NCBI RefSeq assembly: GCF_014638995.1
Contig: NZ_BMFR01000004.1
Span: 124,001 to 188,000 of the forward strand
Length of the DNA stretch: 64,000 nucleotides
Direction of reading: 5' to 3'
Source of the DNA: Virgibacillus oceani
GTDB taxonomy: Bacteria; Bacillota; Bacilli; Bacillales; Amphibacillaceae
Shown: positions 27,080 through 34,826 of the stretch, piece by piece
Numbering within the stretch: the stretch's first letter is position 1
Layout: every line of letters begins with the position of its first letter
Made by a program: the position numbers and the translations under genes
The notes under the pieces: model-generated
Databases searched by the model: none
Seen by the model: the letters and a program-made list of their open reading frames with translations, nothing else
Told to the model about the DNA's origin: nothing

Positions 27080-27120
27080 AAGACGAAAGATTATACCTTT
27101 TTACTTACAGCCCGTAGTGA

Positions 27121-27563
27121 GAACATCATTCCGGGAGCGGGAATTTCAACCTGAGTGCGGGAACTTCAACCCGAAAATGAAAACTTCAACCCGTGTGCGA
27201 GAACTTCAACCCGAAAATGAAAACTTCAACCCGTTTGCGAGAACTTCAACCCGAAGTGCGAGAACTTCAACCCGTGTGCGGGAACTTCAACCCGAAGTGC
27301 GAGAACTTCAACCCGTGTGCGGAGACTTCAACCCGAAGTGCGAGAACTTCAACCCGAAAATGAAAACTTCAACCCGTGTGCGAGAACTTCAACCCGAAAA
27401 TGAAAACTTCAACCCGAGTACGAGATCTTCAACCCGAAAATGAAAACTTCAACCCGAGTACGAGATCTTCAACCCGAAAATGAAAACTTCAACCCGAGTA
27501 CGAGATCTTCAACCCGAAAATGAGAACTTCAACCCGTGTGCGGAGACTTCAACCCGAAAATGA
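27121..27563. repeat. 22-unit tandem repeat, core ACTTCAACCCG, 20-21 bp period
   Basis: Twenty-two head-to-tail units can be counted, the first two degraded. The core ACTTCAACCCG is constant. The following eight to nine bases alternate among AAAATGA, TGTGCGA/G, AAGTGCGA and AGTACGA. Most units are 20 bp, three are 21. Pairs and triplets of neighbours are repeated as larger 40-bp blocks at the right end, showing recent amplification. A 128-codon open frame across it has only repeat-derived sequence. It lies in the 3' region of nhaC, ahead of a terminator. Confidence 0.95.
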
Positions 27564-27577
27564 TCCTAGGGAGATGA

Positions 27578-27650
27578 TATTTGGCTGGAGAGCATGCATA
27601 TTGACAGGAGAACATAAATATCCGCTGAAGAGTAGAATATCCGAACGAAT
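27578..27650. repeat. Second 20-bp tandem repeat family, three to four decayed units
   Basis: Three 20-base units can be aligned, each beginning ATAT and carrying a central GGAGAG-, GGAGAA- or GAAGAG-like block, followed by a fourth partial unit. They resemble the reverse complement of the cluster at 3942-4001. Confidence 0.55.
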
Positions 27651-27675
27651 ACAAATTCATCGTTCGGATTTTTTA
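27639..27675 (+). terminator. Terminator behind nhaC and repeat region
   Basis: ATCCGAACGA pairs perfectly with TCGTTCGGAT across an 11-base loop, followed by a run of six T. Confidence 0.85.
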
Positions 27676-27901
27676 TAACTAAAACACTTTTGCCCCTTGC
27701 CATTCCCTTATCTAATAATAGTAAATAATTATAAATAACTATTGATTCATTCTGTCCGGCATGGTACGATCTATTTATTCACAGAAAGTTCACAATTTAC
27801 ATAACATGCTTGTTGCACCTTTGTTTCGAGCACATTTATATTCTTGAAAAGAACAAGCCCTAGTGGGTTATTTCTATAACAATATTTCAAGGAGGTAAAG
27901 G
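27676..27901. other. AT-rich upstream region of the OFA carrier
   Basis: No gene is seen. The region holds an AT-only near-palindrome around AATAGT...ACTATT at 27717-27743 and two TTCACA direct repeats spaced 11 bases near 27779-27795. Either may be a control site for the following gene. No convincing promoter could be fixed. Confidence 0.35.
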
Positions 27902-29185
27902 ATGGAAAAGGTAAAAAATCGTTGGTTGATTGCGGCATCTGCAGTTGGTGTTCACATCTCAATCGGATCTGCCTATGCTTGGAGCGTGTTTACAAACCCT
28001 ATGGTTGATCAATATGGCTGGGAGACAACAGAAGTATCGCTAGCATTTAGTATTGCCATCTTTATGCTAGGTTTTGCTGCAGCGTTTATGGGGAGGTTTG
28101 TTGAGAAACACGGCCCAAGAAAATCAAGTATGCTAGCAGCACTCTTTTTCAGCGTTGGTGTCGCAGGATCAGGGTTAGCTACAGCAATGGAGTCTTTATT
28201 CTTGTTGTACGTATTTTATGGGGTAATTGGTGGAATTGGTTTAGGAATTGGATATATTTCACCTGTCTCAACACTTGTTAAATGGTTTCCTGACCGTCGG
28301 GGGCTTGCAACTGGTTTAGCTATTATGGGATTTGGCTTTGCTGCACTAATTAGCGGACCAGCTGCGGCGGCATTGATTGAGGCAGTTGGAATTTCCAATA
28401 CATTTTTCATTCTTGGTGCAGCTTATTTTACTGTTATGACGCTAGCCGCTCAATACTTGTCTCCTCCTCCAGAGGGATGGGCTCCAAAAGGATTCAAGGA
28501 AAGTGAGCAAAAAGGTACAAGCAGGGTTAAAGCAGATCTCTCCCAGCTTACCGCTAATGAAGCAATTAAAACACGTCGTTTCTGGATGCTGTGGACAATG
28601 TTATTCCTTAATGTAACCTGTGGAATCGCAGTCATTTCAGTAGCATCGCCAATGGCACAGGAAATTGCCGGCATGACACCGATTGCTGCAGCAGCGATGG
28701 TTGGAATTATGGGATTATTCAACGGCGGAGGCAGGCTTGGCTGGGCAACATTATCTGATTACATTGGCCGGCCGAATGTGTATACTGCATTCTTTATTAT
28801 ACAAATTGCAGCATTCTTCCTGTTACCTTTCGCAGCAAATGCTATCCTGTTCCAAATCTTAGTTTTTGCAATTTTAACTTGCTATGGAGGCGGTTTTTCT
28901 TCCGTTCCAGCCTATATCGGTGATTTATTCGGAACTAAACAGCTTGGTGCCATTCACGGCTACATTCTAACAGCATGGGCCATGGCTGGTGTTGTTGGAC
29001 CAATTCTATTATCACTGATTTATGACTCGACAAATAGCTATAATGTTACCATGTTTATCTTTGGTATCCTCTTTATCATTTCCTTGCTGATTTCGCTTTG
29101 GATTAGAGTGGATATCAATAAACTGCGAAATAAGCAAGCAGCATCACAGCAAAAACTAGCTGGTGTTGCGAGTGAACTACGATAA
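27902..29185 (+). CDS. OFA-family MFS transporter (oxalate/formate antiporter-like)
   Basis: Encodes 427 residues, twelve helices. It opens with RWLIAASAVGVHISIGSAYAWSVF, the signature start of OxlT-type carriers, and has the loop 2-3 motif GRFVEKHGPRK. AAGGAGGTAAAGG precedes the ATG. Known members exchange oxalate and formate, and others move different carboxylates. The next genes encode a formate-dehydrogenase-like enzyme and FdhD, so a one-carbon acid is plausible, but a terminator separates them and the substrate is not proven. Confidence 0.88.
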   Translation: MEKVKNRWLIAASAVGVHISIGSAYAWSVFTNPMVDQYGWETTEVSLAFSIAIFMLGFAAAFMGRFVEKHGPRKSSMLAALFFSVGVAGSGLATAMESLFLLYVFYGVIGGIGLGIGYISPVSTLVKWFPDRRGLATGLAIMGFGFAALISGPAAAALIEAVGISNTFFILGAAYFTVMTLAAQYLSPPPEGWAPKGFKESEQKGTSRVKADLSQLTANEAIKTRRFWMLWTMLFLNVTCGIAVISVASPMAQEIAGMTPIAAAAMVGIMGLFNGGGRLGWATLSDYIGRPNVYTAFFIIQIAAFFLLPFAANAILFQILVFAILTCYGGGFSSVPAYIGDLFGTKQLGAIHGYILTAWAMAGVVGPILLSLIYDSTNSYNVTMFIFGILFIISLLISLWIRVDINKLRNKQAASQQKLAGVASELR

Positions 29186-29263
29186 TCAGAAAAATGACCT
29201 GAATAGATGAAATAGTCTACCAAAGAAAATAAATAATTGATAAAATAAACATAAATACAAGCC

Positions 29264-29310
29264 GCCGTAACAGCTTTTTCATACAAAAAACTGTGTTACG
29301 GCTTCTTTAT
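29264..29310 (+). terminator. Terminator of OFA carrier gene
   Basis: GCCGTAAC pairs with GTTACGGC, extended by an inner CAG/CTG, followed by TTCTTTAT. The uridine run is broken by one C. Confidence 0.7.
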
Positions 29311-29360
29311 CATTTATATAATCAATGCATGTCGAACACTATTAACAGGGGGGATAAAAA

Positions 29361-31712
29361 TTGGGGAAAACGAAACACACTGGACCAATTAAGATTTCAA
29401 AAAAGCCTAACCCCGATCTCTGGGTGAGTAAAGTTCCTTTTGGTTTAGGCAAAATTAAACCGCATCATATTCGTGATACTATGAAGGTTGTTTGGGAAAA
29501 CCGCGACAATCTTCCATATGCAACCAGGATTCTTACAAAAGGCGTCTGTGACGGGTGCGCACTTGGTGTACAAGGTCTGCAGGATCAAACATTGCGGGGA
29601 CCTCATCTTTGCACGACAAGATTAAATGTACTTCGCTTAAATACAATGTCCCAAATGAAGGAAGATGTGGTACATGCCGATATTAATGACCTTCGAAAAA
29701 TGAGCAGTACAGAGCTTCGAAAGTTAGGGCGCATCCCTTATCCACTTATTCGCAAGCCGGGAGAAAATAAATTCAGACGACTCACTTGGGACGAAGCACT
29801 GGATATGGTTGCCCAAAAAATGAAAGCGCTTGATCCGAAGCAATTTGCGTTTTACTTAACCTCCCGCGGAATAACAAATGAATCTTATTATACTGCTGGC
29901 AAGGTGGCACGATTTCTTGGTACAAACAATATCGACAATGCCTCACGTATTTGTCACTCACCATCCAAAACGGCACTAAGCCGCTCGCTTGGCATTGGGG
30001 CATCAAGCTGTAACTATAAAGACTGGATGGGAACCGATGTCCTTGTGTTCTGGGGATCAGTCGCAGCAAATAATCAGCCCGTATCAACTAAATACATGTA
30101 CGCGGCAAAACGCAATGGAACAAAAATTATTATTATCAATCCTTATTATGAGCCATCAATGGATAATTACTGGATACCATCTATTGCAGAGTCTGCACTG
30201 TTTGGGACTAAAATTGCGGATGATGTTTATCAAGTAAATATTGGCGGGGACATTGCATTCATGCACGGAATCATGAAGCATTGGTTTGAGATGGAAGAAA
30301 TGGTTCCTGGCTCAGCCATTAATCATGAATTTGTTAACGAACATGTTAATGGATTCGATGAATTAAAAGAAAAGGCTGCTTCCTATGAATGGGATCAGCT
30401 TGTTCACTCATCGGGTATTCCAAAAGAACGAATGATTGAACTTGCAGAACTGCTTGCAAAATCTAACTCCGCAGTTTTTGTTTGGTCCATGGGTCTGACC
30501 CAGCATCGCTTTGGAACAGACAATATTTCACAGGTGGCTAACCTTGCAATGCTTCGTGGATTTATCGGACGTGAAAATTGTGGTGTCATGCCAATACGCG
30601 GACATTCCGGTGTTCAAGGTTCTGGTGAAATGGGTGCAGATCCGTTTGTTTTGCCTGGCGGTGGAATGAACGAACTAAACAGAGAACGGGTAGGAAAAGT
30701 ATGGGGCTTTAATATCCCGGACTGGCAAGGTGATATTGTCGGTGTATCACTTGAAAATGCTTTGCTGCCAGAAGATCATGAACGAAAGCTGAAACTCTAT
30801 TATATGTCTGGCGGTAACTTCCTGGAGACAATGCCAAATCCGGATTTTGTTAAAGAATGCCTGGAAAACATGGATATTCGAGTCCATCAGGATATTATTT
30901 TTAATACATCTACTTTTGTTGATGCAAAAGAAGCTGTGATTGTATTACCAGCAATGACAAGATATGAACAGCCAGGCGGCGGAACATCTACTTCTACAGA
31001 ACGAATGGTATATTTTTCACCTGAAATTAAGGGACCGCGGATTGAGGAAGCTCGGTCGGAGTGGGAAATATATGTCGACCTTGCTAAACGGGTAAGGCCG
31101 GAAGATGCACATTTAGTTAATTTCAGTGATGCCTATGCAATTCGGGATGAAATTGCTAAAGCTGCACCGAACTATGACGGAATTCAGCATCTCAAAAACA
31201 GTGGCGATGTTTTTCAATGGGGCGGTGCCTGGTTATGTGAGAACGGCATTTGTCCGACTCCTGATGGAAAAGGCAACTTAATTGCGGTCGAATTGCCTGA
31301 ACTTCGTAAACCAGAGGGACATTTTTATGTAACAACACGGAGAGGAAAGCAATTCAATTCGATGATTTATAGTGACACGGACCCGTTTAATGACGCAGAC
31401 CGGTATGATGTATTGATGAATAAGGAAGACGGTGAAAAGCATCAAATCAACGAGGGGGACGCAATTGTTGTTTTCAACCACCATGGAACTTTTAATGGTC
31501 GAGCGAAATTTGTGTCATTAAAATCTGGAAACATAGAAGTGCACTGGCCCGAGGGGAATGCATTGATTCCAAAAGGGATATATGAGGAACATGCAGGCAT
31601 TCCGGAGTATAACACTGCTGTTATCGTGGAAAAGGCCGAAACCTATTTTGCACATAAGGATACGAAATATGTCGAGAAACGGGTGGAAGAATTAGAAACA
31701 GAGATGAGCTAG
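29361..31712 (+). CDS. FdhF/YdeP-family molybdopterin oxidoreductase
   Basis: Encodes 783 residues. It belongs to the bis-molybdopterin oxidoreductases and is closest in layout to the YdeP/Fdh-alpha-like group. A CDGC pair lies at residues 63-66 with a further Cys near 84, not the full four-cysteine spacing of ordinary formate dehydrogenases, so an N-terminal iron-sulfur cluster may be absent or altered. The expected molybdenum ligand is the Cys of RICHSPS at about residue 198. C-terminal molybdopterin-binding segments (HWPEGNALIP) are present. There is no twin-arginine signal, so it should be cytoplasmic. The TTG start has a GGGGGG-rich site ahead. It is co-oriented with fdhD twelve bases on. 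Formate is the likely but unproven substrate. Confidence 0.85.
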   Translation: MGKTKHTGPIKISKKPNPDLWVSKVPFGLGKIKPHHIRDTMKVVWENRDNLPYATRILTKGVCDGCALGVQGLQDQTLRGPHLCTTRLNVLRLNTMSQMKEDVVHADINDLRKMSSTELRKLGRIPYPLIRKPGENKFRRLTWDEALDMVAQKMKALDPKQFAFYLTSRGITNESYYTAGKVARFLGTNNIDNASRICHSPSKTALSRSLGIGASSCNYKDWMGTDVLVFWGSVAANNQPVSTKYMYAAKRNGTKIIIINPYYEPSMDNYWIPSIAESALFGTKIADDVYQVNIGGDIAFMHGIMKHWFEMEEMVPGSAINHEFVNEHVNGFDELKEKAASYEWDQLVHSSGIPKERMIELAELLAKSNSAVFVWSMGLTQHRFGTDNISQVANLAMLRGFIGRENCGVMPIRGHSGVQGSGEMGADPFVLPGGGMNELNRERVGKVWGFNIPDWQGDIVGVSLENALLPEDHERKLKLYYMSGGNFLETMPNPDFVKECLENMDIRVHQDIIFNTSTFVDAKEAVIVLPAMTRYEQPGGGTSTSTERMVYFSPEIKGPRIEEARSEWEIYVDLAKRVRPEDAHLVNFSDAYAIRDEIAKAAPNYDGIQHLKNSGDVFQWGGAWLCENGICPTPDGKGNLIAVELPELRKPEGHFYVTTRRGKQFNSMIYSDTDPFNDADRYDVLMNKEDGEKHQINEGDAIVVFNHHGTFNGRAKFVSLKSGNIEVHWPEGNALIPKGIYEEHAGIPEYNTAVIVEKAETYFAHKDTKYVEKRVEELETEMS

Positions 31713-31724
31713 AAGGTGAATATA

Positions 31725-32519
31725 ATGAATAATTCGACACAGTTTGGTTGGGAGATAATCCGATTTGATGGCGGCGAGCGTATGAATGCCGAAGAAGAAA
31801 TCGCAGCCGAATTCCCACTCACCATTATGGTAAATGGTGAAGAATTTGCTACAGTTGTTTGTTCACCAACAGATCTTGAGGAGCTATTAATCGGGATTCT
31901 TGCATCTGAAGGGATCATTCGCAATTGGCAGGAAATCAACTCTTTACATGTAGATAAGGAGCTTGGATTCGCATACGTTGAAATCGACAGGCCATTTAAT
32001 GAAATCCAGTACGAGCATTCAAAACGATTCATTGGTTCCTGCTGTGGAAAAAGCCGCCAGTTTTATTTCAAAAGCGATGTTAAAACAGCGAAAACCATTG
32101 CAAGCCGTTTGTCCATAACAGTTGGCCAGTGCTTTGAATTAATGAAACAGCTGCAGGAGCAATCTGAACAATTCCAAAGAACTGGCGGTGTGCATAATGC
32201 AGCACTGTGCACACCAACCGAAATGATCAGCATTCGAACAGATATAGGCAGACATAATGCGTTGGATAAAATATACGGCCATATTCTGCAGGACAGAATC
32301 CCTTTGCATGATAAGCTAATTGTTTTCAGCGGCCGTATATCTTCAGAGGTTTTATTGAAAATATCAAAGATCGGTGCGGGGATACTTATTTCCAAATCTG
32401 CCCCAACAGATTTAGCTTTAAAATTAGCAAACGATCTCGGCATTACAACAGTTGGCTTTGTTCGCGACAATAAAATGAATGTTTATACACATCCGCATCG
32501 TATTGTTGAAGCGAATTAA
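31725..32519 (+). CDS. fdhD: Formate dehydrogenase accessory sulfurtransferase FdhD
   Basis: Encodes 264 residues. FdhD transfers sulfur from IscS to the molybdenum cofactor of formate dehydrogenases and is needed for activity. The cysteine loop reads GSCCGKS (Cys106, Cys107), a close-packed form of the usual CxxC. Other family landmarks are EELLIGILASEGII and the late RTDIGRHNALDKIYG block. The ATG has GAAGGTG ahead; it follows the YdeP-type gene by 12 bases and should serve that enzyme. Confidence 0.93.
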   Translation: MNNSTQFGWEIIRFDGGERMNAEEEIAAEFPLTIMVNGEEFATVVCSPTDLEELLIGILASEGIIRNWQEINSLHVDKELGFAYVEIDRPFNEIQYEHSKRFIGSCCGKSRQFYFKSDVKTAKTIASRLSITVGQCFELMKQLQEQSEQFQRTGGVHNAALCTPTEMISIRTDIGRHNALDKIYGHILQDRIPLHDKLIVFSGRISSEVLLKISKIGAGILISKSAPTDLALKLANDLGITTVGFVRDNKMNVYTHPHRIVEAN

Positions 32520-32524
32520 TCAAG

Positions 32525-32556
32525 AAACCCTCCCGATTTTATATGGGAGGGTTTTT
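32525..32556 (+). terminator. Terminator of fdhF-like/fdhD unit
   Basis: AAACCCTCCC pairs perfectly with GGGAGGGTTT across ten bases, followed by TTTTTC. Confidence 0.85.
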
Positions 32557-32603
32557 CGTTGGTTTAGGGATTATCAGCGATTCCTTTTTTACAGCACTAA
32601 TAA

Positions 32604-32626
32604 AGGCGCCCAACTTTTGAGCGCCC
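32604..32626 (-). terminator. Possible terminator of the parM/parR-like unit
   Basis: On the minus strand GGCGC and GCGCC pair across an 11-base loop and are followed by CTTTATT. It lies just behind the parR-like stop. The U tract is weak. Confidence 0.5.
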
Positions 32627-32631
32627 TGTCA

Positions 32632-33207
32632 CTACTGATTCATTCTCGAGAAAAAGTCACCTAAAGGATCTTCCTCTTCATCATCACTGTCTTCATCCTC
32701 AGATCCCTCATCCAGCATATCCTGCAGGCTGTCCATTGATAAATGCCCAAGATCATCTACTTGTTCATCTATACGCTGCTTCACGGCCTTTTCCTCTGCC
32801 ATATCTTCGGAAGTGGCAGATACATCTTCATTCTCCTGCAAATATAATGCCTCATCAATATTGGATGAATTGCTATTTAATGCAGCGAGCAAGGTTGTTG
32901 CCCGCAGCGGATCGTTTAATAGCTGATATAAAATACTCCCGATCAGCGCTTCTGAATGCTCATGCTTCAACCAGCTCTTTTGTTCCTTCGTTAATTGTTT
33001 CGGCAGGGGGATTGTAATGGTTTCACGTTCCTTTGCAAAGGACTCATTAACCCCTTTTAGAACAAACTTCGCAATTTGACTTGAAAAATTCCTTCGTTCT
33101 GTTTCCTTAAGCTTCTGCAATTGCTTTATTAAATAATCAGGTGTATCAGAAGGAACACGAAAGGTTATGGATTGTCCCCGCTCTATACTTTTTTTCGTAT
33201 CACCCAT
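32632..33207 (-). CDS. ParR-like ribbon-helix-helix DNA-binding protein with acidic tail
   Basis: Encodes 191 residues. The N-terminus reads as a ribbon-helix-helix: a strand QSITFRVPSD, a helix DYLIKQLQKLKE and a second helix SSQIAKFVLKGV. The C-terminal 30 residues are very acidic (DEGSEDEDSDDEEED) and end in GDFFSRMNQ. A DNA-binding head with an acidic tail that contacts the actin-like motor is the plan of plasmid ParR proteins. It lies nine bases behind the actin-like gene, so they form one unit. I recognise the architecture rather than a specific family; a general RHH regulator is the alternative. Confidence 0.7.
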   Translation of the reverse strand: MGDTKKSIERGQSITFRVPSDTPDYLIKQLQKLKETERRNFSSQIAKFVLKGVNESFAKERETITIPLPKQLTKEQKSWLKHEHSEALIGSILYQLLNDPLRATTLLAALNSNSSNIDEALYLQENEDVSATSEDMAEEKAVKQRIDEQVDDLGHLSMDSLQDMLDEGSEDEDSDDEEEDPLGDFFSRMNQ

Positions 33208-33216
33208 TATATCACC

Positions 33217-34389
33217 CTATTTTTCTTTCAGCTCTACTTTTTCCTCTTCCTTTTTTTCTTTCCCAGCTTTCGCCAAAAAGTCAGTAACCAGCTTATAATA
33301 TGCATTTGCCATCATCCAAATACTCTCATTTTCATCTTCAAAAAACTCAATATTAAATCCATCCAGCTTATTGTTCAGTGCTTTTAAATAATCCTTTAAA
33401 ACAGCGGAGCCCCCGCCAACAAAATAACAAATTTCTGACTGTGAGTTTTTTGCCCATACGTTTCTTAAAAAGCGGTATTCCTTTTTAGCAAGCTCTAAAA
33501 GAATGTGGTCCGTAATATCGTGGACGTTCGTGCGACTGCCCTTTACCATGATATGGTGCCGGTCATTTTTACGGGTAATTATATCAACTACATCACGGCG
33601 GCTATCTAATTCTATTCCATGACGTGATCGGATTTCTTCACGTATTTCCTCTAAAGATTCCGCTACACCAAGATTAAATCCCTGTGCCTTATCATCGTCA
33701 ACATTACGATTTCGAATAACGGCAATATCCGTTGAAAGACCGCCAATATCCTGAATTAAAATTTGTTTGTCAATTAACTCCTTATTAATAACCTTTAAAT
33801 CATTATCCATAATTAAATTAACATACGCCGCAAAGCCCTCTGGGTAAATTTTCACTTCATCAAATTTTATATTAACCTTTTTCCCCTGGAAGCGCGGGGT
33901 TACTAAGAACTCCACTTGATGGACTGATCCAAGTAATTGGGAACGGTATCCAACATCTTTCCCTTCTTTAACCTCTCTTAATGGCAAACCTGTACCTAGT
34001 GTATAATTTGCATCGATAACATTATTCTTCTCCTTAAATGATCCACTGCTGACTGCATCAAGTGCAATTGAAGCAAATAGCATCACCAAAGTCTGATCCT
34101 CCTCTGATTTACTGCTTCCTGGATCAAGTTCTGTTGAGTTATTCGTTTTCGTTGCAAGATTGCCTACACGATAGACAACATTGTTTTCTTCTAATGCTGG
34201 TGAATGCAATCGAATATGTAAATTATTCACCGGGTCTTTTTCATCCAAGTCCTCAATTCCGATAACAGGACGATCTTCCATATCCTGCGCAACAACATTC
34301 GGAATGTACAATTCGTTCTCAAGCTTTCCAAAGTTTGCTTTTACTGCATCATTTCCTACGTCAACTGCTGCAATTCTCGTTTTTGTCAT
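33217..34389 (-). CDS. ParM/StbA-like actin ATPase
   Basis: Encodes 390 residues with an actin/Hsp70 fold. The phosphate-1 loop is IAAVDVGNDAVKANF (residues 6-20), phosphate-2 is IQDIGGLSTDIAVI (near 212-225), and the adenosine motif is CYFVGGGSAVLKDYL (near 320-334). The C-terminal 20 residues are almost all Lys and Glu. Plasmid ParM, AlfA and Alp7A polymerise into filaments that push replicons apart, with ParR bound at a centromere upstream. The ATG has GGAGGG upstream. The partner gene follows at once and repeats lie just before it. On a chromosome its job is not known. Confidence 0.88.
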   Translation of the reverse strand: MTKTRIAAVDVGNDAVKANFGKLENELYIPNVVAQDMEDRPVIGIEDLDEKDPVNNLHIRLHSPALEENNVVYRVGNLATKTNNSTELDPGSSKSEEDQTLVMLFASIALDAVSSGSFKEKNNVIDANYTLGTGLPLREVKEGKDVGYRSQLLGSVHQVEFLVTPRFQGKKVNIKFDEVKIYPEGFAAYVNLIMDNDLKVINKELIDKQILIQDIGGLSTDIAVIRNRNVDDDKAQGFNLGVAESLEEIREEIRSRHGIELDSRRDVVDIITRKNDRHHIMVKGSRTNVHDITDHILLELAKKEYRFLRNVWAKNSQSEICYFVGGGSAVLKDYLKALNNKLDGFNIEFFEDENESIWMMANAYYKLVTDFLAKAGKEKKEEEKVELKEK

Positions 34390-34419
34390 GATAGTATTTC
34401 CCTCCAGTATGAAAATGAC

Positions 34420-34620
34420 TTACATGTTTACTTTAGTAGAATAATAGAAAAGAATCAATCCGACTTTTATCGTGTTTTCTTTTTCGTTTGCATGTATACA
34501 TTATCGTGTTCGTTGTTAAATCAGTATGTACACGAGTTTGTTTACATGCGTACACAATTGTAATCATCAGGTTTTGTTTTGTACACATGTATTCATTTTT
34601 GTAAACATGTAAAAATGTAT
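34420..34620. repeat. Centromere-like cluster of ACATGT-centred repeats
   Basis: At least five copies of a 12-15-base motif lie upstream of the actin-like gene: TTACATGTTTAC (34420), TTTGCATGTATACA (34487), TTTACATGCGTACAC (34541), GTACACATGTAT (34581) and GTAAACATGTAA (34601), plus a weaker TATGTACACGA near 34524. All share RCATGY with flanking TTTA/TACA arms. Spacing is irregular, 20 to 67 bases. The position upstream of a parM-parR-like pair matches parC/alp7C centromeres, which also act as the autoregulatory operator. Confidence 0.6.
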
Positions 34621-34826
34621 CCCAATTCTATCTTTTATTGAAAAATGCAATAATAGAAAGAATACTGAATACACCGAAGTGGCTGTCCATTATATCTGGC
34701 AGGTTGTCTAGATTGTCAATTTTATAATACGAAAGAACTATAAACTTAAATCTTCTAAATACATATACAATATTTTGGAAAATAGTATAATATAGGTAGT
34801 AAGTGATTGAGGAGGGGTAATCTGCT
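34621..34826. other. Upstream region of the diguanylate cyclase gene
   Basis: AT-rich with no gene seen. A TATAAT lies at 34786-34791 with no good -35 at the usual distance. Nothing else distinctive was found. Confidence 0.3.

Noticed and set aside
27057..27443. A 128-codon open frame across the tandem array
   Set aside because: Its sequence is only translated 20-bp repeat, it overlaps the end of nhaC, and it has no ribosome site. The frame is open because the repeat lacks stops in it.
27121..27563. Possible CRISPR array
   Set aside because: There are no unique spacers of 30 bases or so between units, the variable parts are seven to nine bases and recur, and no cas genes are nearby.
32632..34620. 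Integrated plasmid remnant with replication genes
   Set aside because: No Rep, relaxase, toxin-antitoxin or integrase gene is seen on either side; only the partition-like pair is present.
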